NCBI GenBank assembly: GCA_028622995.1
Contig: JAJQJQ010000050.1
Coordinates: forward strand, 496,001-560,000
Reading direction: 5' to 3'
Origin: Panagrolaimus kolymaensis
Taxonomy: Eukaryota; Nematoda; Chromadorea; Rhabditida; Panagrolaimidae
DNA: 64,000 nt
In this document: positions 60,722-64,000 of the stretch, in pieces
How the letters are laid out: each line of letters opens with the position of its first letter
How positions within the stretch are numbered: the first letter of the stretch is position 1
Notes under the pieces: model-generated
What the model saw: only the letters and a program-made list of their open reading frames with translations
What the model was told of the DNA's origin: nothing
Database searches by the model: none
Translations under genes and position numbers: made by a program

Positions 60722-61806
60722 TGACTATGTATTATTAATTTGCACCATGATGTGGACTTTTTTTGTGTCAAATTGCTTCCAATAAAATTTCATTCAATCA
60801 AAACCGTGTACGCTAGCTCTACAAACTTTGCCATTCTTTTTTTCTTTTTCGTTTCAAGATTTTATGAAAGAATTAAATATCATCATTTTTTATAAAGTAG
60901 TGCAAAGGACATCGGCAGCTTGATTCATTTTTCTTCACAATCTCAAAAAGAAAATATGAATGTGCGAATTTCAATAATTTGAAAAAAGTTTTTAGAGAGT
61001 GTGCTACTTATTGTTTTTTATCGATGAATGTTTATAGTATTCTTAAAATGAGTGTTTTATTTTTATGATCAATCAAATGTTGTTGGAATATTGTAAAAAT
61101 ATTGAGGGTAAAAAACAAAAGACAACTCAACCCGTAAATTGTTTTCTTTTGCGTCGATTAATGTTTCCGTCGTCAAATCAAAGAAAAAAACCTTGTTTTT
61201 TGTAGCAAGAAAAAAAAAGAAATATGAGGGAAAAGAAAAAATAGGAATGTTGTTTTTTATTTTGCCATTTTGAAAGATTGCAAAAGAAGGCACGCTTAAT
61301 ATTTTTTGTTGTGTTTTTGTCATGAATGTGACTTTGAACATTTTTAAAACGAGGCTTTCAATAAGAAATAAAAAGCAGAGAAGCGACTAACTTTTTTCTT
61401 TTTCTTTTTGAAATACAGCAAATTGAAACAAAAAATGATTTATCTATTTGAAACATGAATCAAAGGACTCAAATTTTTTATTTGAATCATGCGTTGGTTG
61501 TGTCCACGAGGAGACATTGTTTGGTTGAAGAAGCATTGGTGTTGGCTTGAATCTTTTTTTTTTTCTATCATAATGGCTAATGACAATGATTTAATTGCAA
61601 AATAATTATAATTATTATTTTATATCGAAAAATGCTTTGAAAAAATATAAATTAAAACAACGATTAAAAAATGAAAGAAAGTAGCTCGAAGCATCTGACG
61701 TCAAAGTTTGTAAATTTGATGATTTTGATTTGGATTTATTAGTATAAAAGTAGCTAAAGTTTAAATAAAAAATCATTACTAATTATTCATACATTTGAAA
61801 TCCAAT
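60722..61806. other. Upstream region of the protease gene
   Basis: No certain gene. A 90-codon minus-strand frame at 61069-61341 begins with an ATG, but has no splice context or family features. The right end contains the protease promoter. Confidence 0.45.
61743..61749 (+). promoter_or_regulatory. TATA box of the cysteine protease gene
   Basis: TATAAAA lies 58 bases upstream of the ATG at 61807, a normal distance for a TATA element with a short 5' leader. Strongly expressed nematode gut proteases often have such simple promoters. Confidence 0.45.
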
Positions 61807-63107
61807 ATGAATTCGTTCTTGAGCTGCTTGATTCCACTGTTTTTGGGTTTCTTCGTTTTTGCAAATGCAAATATTCTTGAAGATCTTAAGAATTTTCAAA
61901 CTGAAGAAATTGTTGAGCGGTTGGAACAATATGAAAAGTCAAAAGAAAAAATGGAAGAACTTCAAAAAAAATATCCTGGCAGAAGTTTCAAACTCAACCA
62001 TCGATTTGCATTTATGACTCAAGCTGAACGTAAACTCGTAAGCTACTTTTTCGCATTATAAGATACAGCTTTAATTGAGTTTTTTAGTTATATGGAATGA
62101 AACCTCCACCAAAAGAAGATATGTCTAAATCCACACCCATTTCATTTGAAGATCTTGAAGATATCGATGTCCCGGATTCATATGATTATCGTGAAAATAA
62201 TGGAGTTACTCCAATTAAAAATCAAGAAGATTGTGGTTCATGCTATATCTTTGCTGCTACAGCTGCTGTTGAATCTCAATATCTTATCCACGATAACGAA
62301 ATCCACGATTTTTCAGAAGAATTTTTAATTCAATGTGATTCAAAGGATGGCGAATGTATGGGTGGAATGCCTTATAGAGTTTTAGATACAGTCAAAGAAA
62401 TAGGAGTCCCCGAAGAGGAGTGTGATCCTTATAATGCAAAAAATGGAACATGCCCTCAAGTTGATTGTCCACAATTACTCATTGAAGGGTACTATAGTTA
62501 TGGCCACGATGAAGATCAATATGCTGCAATGTTATACAAATATGGGCCAGCAGCTATTGTAATGTATGTTCATAAAGATATGGACCCTGATTCGGGTGCA
62601 GCTTCGACTTATCATGGCGAAATACTTAATATGACTAGCCCAGGTGATTGTACTTCTGGCGCACATGCCATACTTTTAGTTGGTTATACTCCTGATTATT
62701 GGATAGCTAAAAATAGTTGGGGAGAAGATTTTGGAGATGATGGATATTTTTATTTTCAACGAGGTGTAAATTTTTGTAGTTTCACCCTTTGGCAACCCGT
62801 TACTCCATATATATATGGATTTGGTCCTACAAGTACCACTATGACAACAACTTCAACTCCACCTATTACTACTACTGAAGAAACAACAACAACCACGAGT
62901 ACCCCAGCAGCACCAACAACCACAACTTCAACTCCAACACTTATCACAACAACAACTACAGCGAAACCAATTATAAATACTACTCCTAAAATAATGACAT
63001 CAACCACTAATCCACAAACCCTTCCACCAACAACGACAACAAATCCACCTTTCATCCCTTCATCAAGTGTTGTACCAACAACAACCGGTTCGAAAAAATA
63101 TAAATAA
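61807..63107 (+). CDS. Papain-family (C1A) cysteine protease with Thr-rich mucin-like tail
   Basis: Exons 61807-62037 and 62088-63107 with a 50-nt intron give 416 residues. Residues 1-21 are a signal peptide (LIPLFLGFFVFANA). A short prodomain follows, then the mature start near VPDSYDYRENNGVTPIKNQ. The catalytic set is complete: oxyanion Q123, C129 in DCGSCYIF, H270 in SGAHAILLVGY and N286 in AKNSWGEDFG. The usual Trp after the catalytic Cys is Tyr. After the enzyme ends (about residue 325) come some 90 residues of Thr/Pro/Ser repeats, likely O-glycosylated. It is expected to be secreted or lysosomal and to degrade protein. The in-frame TTG at 61795 is not used as start. Confidence 0.95.
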
Positions 63108-63368
63108 AAATTTTTAAATGCTAATTTATAATCATTTTTTTATTTTCAAAAATATAATAAACTCTGTCATGTTAAAATATTTCAGTTGTAAATTTTAAAT
63201 ATGATTAATTTAATTTTTTAACAAGTTGTTTCTTTGAAAAATTAAAATAATGAAACAAAAATGTTATTCTTTTTGTTTTTGTTTTTCATTTTTCTCCTAT
63301 CATTTTTGTGTTCAAAGTTAACATGCAAAAGTAAAAAAATAAATAAATGTTTCACTTTGCTCCGTCAC

Positions 63369-63450
63369 GATGTCGTGGCCGAGTGGTTATGGCGATGGAC
63401 TGCTAATCCATTGGGATTTTCCCGCGTGAGTTCGAATCTCATCGACATCG
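63369..63450 (+). tRNA. tRNA-Ser (anticodon GCT)
   Basis: An 82-nt class II tRNA. The acceptor GATGTCG pairs with CGACATC, the D arm is GTGGCCGAGTGGTTATGGC-like, the anticodon loop is CTGCTAA, the long variable arm is around TGGGATTTTCCCGC, and the T arm is GTGAG-TTCGAAT-CTCAT. The discriminator is G. It reads AGC/AGU. No intron. It sits 262 bp after the protease stop codon, between convergent genes. Confidence 0.96.
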
Positions 63451-63630
63451 TTTAGAAATGCTTTTTTATTTTCTTCATAGTTATTTATTTACAACTTCAA
63501 GTTAAAAAAAATATTTCTCTCCAGGAGATAAAAAATTTAACAGTGTCACAAAAATTAAAATTTCAGCAAAAGGCAATAATAATAATAAGCGCATTTAAAT
63601 TTTTAATTATCAAACCATTTCCTTGTTTTC

Positions 63631-64000
63631 TTAAAGGAATTCAAGGTTAGAAGTAGAGGAAAAAGGAGGATGATGAGAAAGTCCACAAAAACGGAAAATT
63701 TCAAGTGGAACTTCCATCGATTGACAATCGATTAAAACAATATCATAAGAATCGAGATACTTTTCAAAACGTTTATCAAAATCGTCATTTAAATACCCGA
63801 TTTTGAGTGCAACGGCTTCTTTTTCCATTCCAACATCCATGTGAATATCTAGAAAAAATATTTTTATTTTGGAGGAAAAATGTTTGGAAGCCAGGCCAAC
63901 CAACCTCCCAAGCTATCACCAAGAAGAATAACGTTAGTTCGATTTTTAATTTGATTTAAAAATGGTCGATCACTAGAGATAACTGAAGCATTTTTACAAA
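63631..64000 (-). CDS. Cytosolic 5'-nucleotidase III (pyrimidine 5'-nucleotidase), C-terminal part
   Basis: Two minus-strand exons are in the window, 64000-63905 (running off the edge) and 63848-63631, joined across a 56-nt intron. The visible 104 residues contain NVILLGDSLGDIHMDVGME, the HAD-superfamily motif with the metal-binding Asp, then LKIGYLNDDFDKRFEKYLDS and YDIVLIDCQSMEVPLEIFRF, closely following the end of animal NT5C3 proteins. The family dephosphorylates pyrimidine nucleoside monophosphates such as UMP and CMP. The tail after FRF (CGLSHHPPFSSTSNLEFL) is longer than usual. The N-terminal part lies beyond 64000. Confidence 0.92.

Noticed and set aside
61069..61341. 90-codon minus-strand frame with ATG
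   Set aside because: Hydrophobic and Lys-rich with no family features or splice partner; could be real but cannot be supported.
62756..63055. 99-codon minus-strand frame opposite the protease tail
   Set aside because: Val-rich mirror of the Thr-rich codons of the real gene.
1..64000. CRISPR arrays, bacterial operons, prophage or plasmid features
   Set aside because: Introns, tRNA type and protein families show this is eukaryotic nuclear DNA; no direct-repeat/spacer arrays are present.

Overview
The window reads as nuclear DNA of a nematode. It is strongly AT-rich, most introns are 45-70 nt, nearly all 3' splice sites are TTTTAG or TTTCAG, and several genes have a splice-acceptor-like sequence just before the ATG, as expected for spliced-leader trans-splicing. 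The protein families fit: a nematode-type serpentine receptor, SLC26 (sulp) transporter, caspase, BED/hAT factor and papain-family protease. The species cannot be fixed from the sequence. All gene models were built by hand from frame, splice sites and phase.

Left part (1-8.3 kb): the start of a minus-strand gene leaves the left edge. It lies opposite an HP1-like chromodomain gene (+, 635-1875), a two-exon gene with a possible BAH-like end (+, 2904-3416), a complete branched-chain aminotransferase gene (-, 6770-4663), and a perfect hexanucleotide repeat of about 535 bp (7729-8263).

Second block (11-26.4 kb): two neighbouring minus-strand genes for secreted proteins. One is a proline-rich protein (15817-14404). 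The other is a furin-type proprotein with a cystine-knot/IL-17/noggin-like domain (13742-11077). Each carries a tRNA gene in an intron: Arg(ACG) and Thr(CGT). Next come a short chromodomain gene (+, 17594-18085), a seven-helix receptor (-, 19674-18445), a four-helix small protein (-, 20591-20092), a candidate multi-helix gene (-, 22500-21717), and an eight-exon, 1188-residue BED-finger protein derived from a hAT transposase (-, 26425-22454).

Middle (26.4-46.3 kb): a 20-kb stretch with no recognisable gene. It is packed with A/T runs and dotted with short GC-richer islets. A few islets look like exons with good splice sites, but none can be assigned firmly.

Right part (46.3-64 kb): an eleven-exon SLC26 transporter (-, 48883-46343), a six-exon protein with a Cys/His zinc-binding-like end (+, 51597-52796), a divergent caspase (-, 56588-55559), a candidate 63-residue membrane protein (+, 58868-59117), a decayed gene (+, about 60106-60721), a papain-family protease with a mucin-like tail (+, 61807-63107), tRNA-Ser(GCT) (+, 63369-63450), and the C-terminal end of a cytosolic 5'-nucleotidase III gene running off the right edge (-).

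The genes are mostly unrelated housekeeping, signalling and chromatin functions, not one pathway. The most interesting items are the secreted cystine-knot proprotein, the domesticated transposase, the two chromodomain genes, the hexanucleotide tract and the large gene-poor region.
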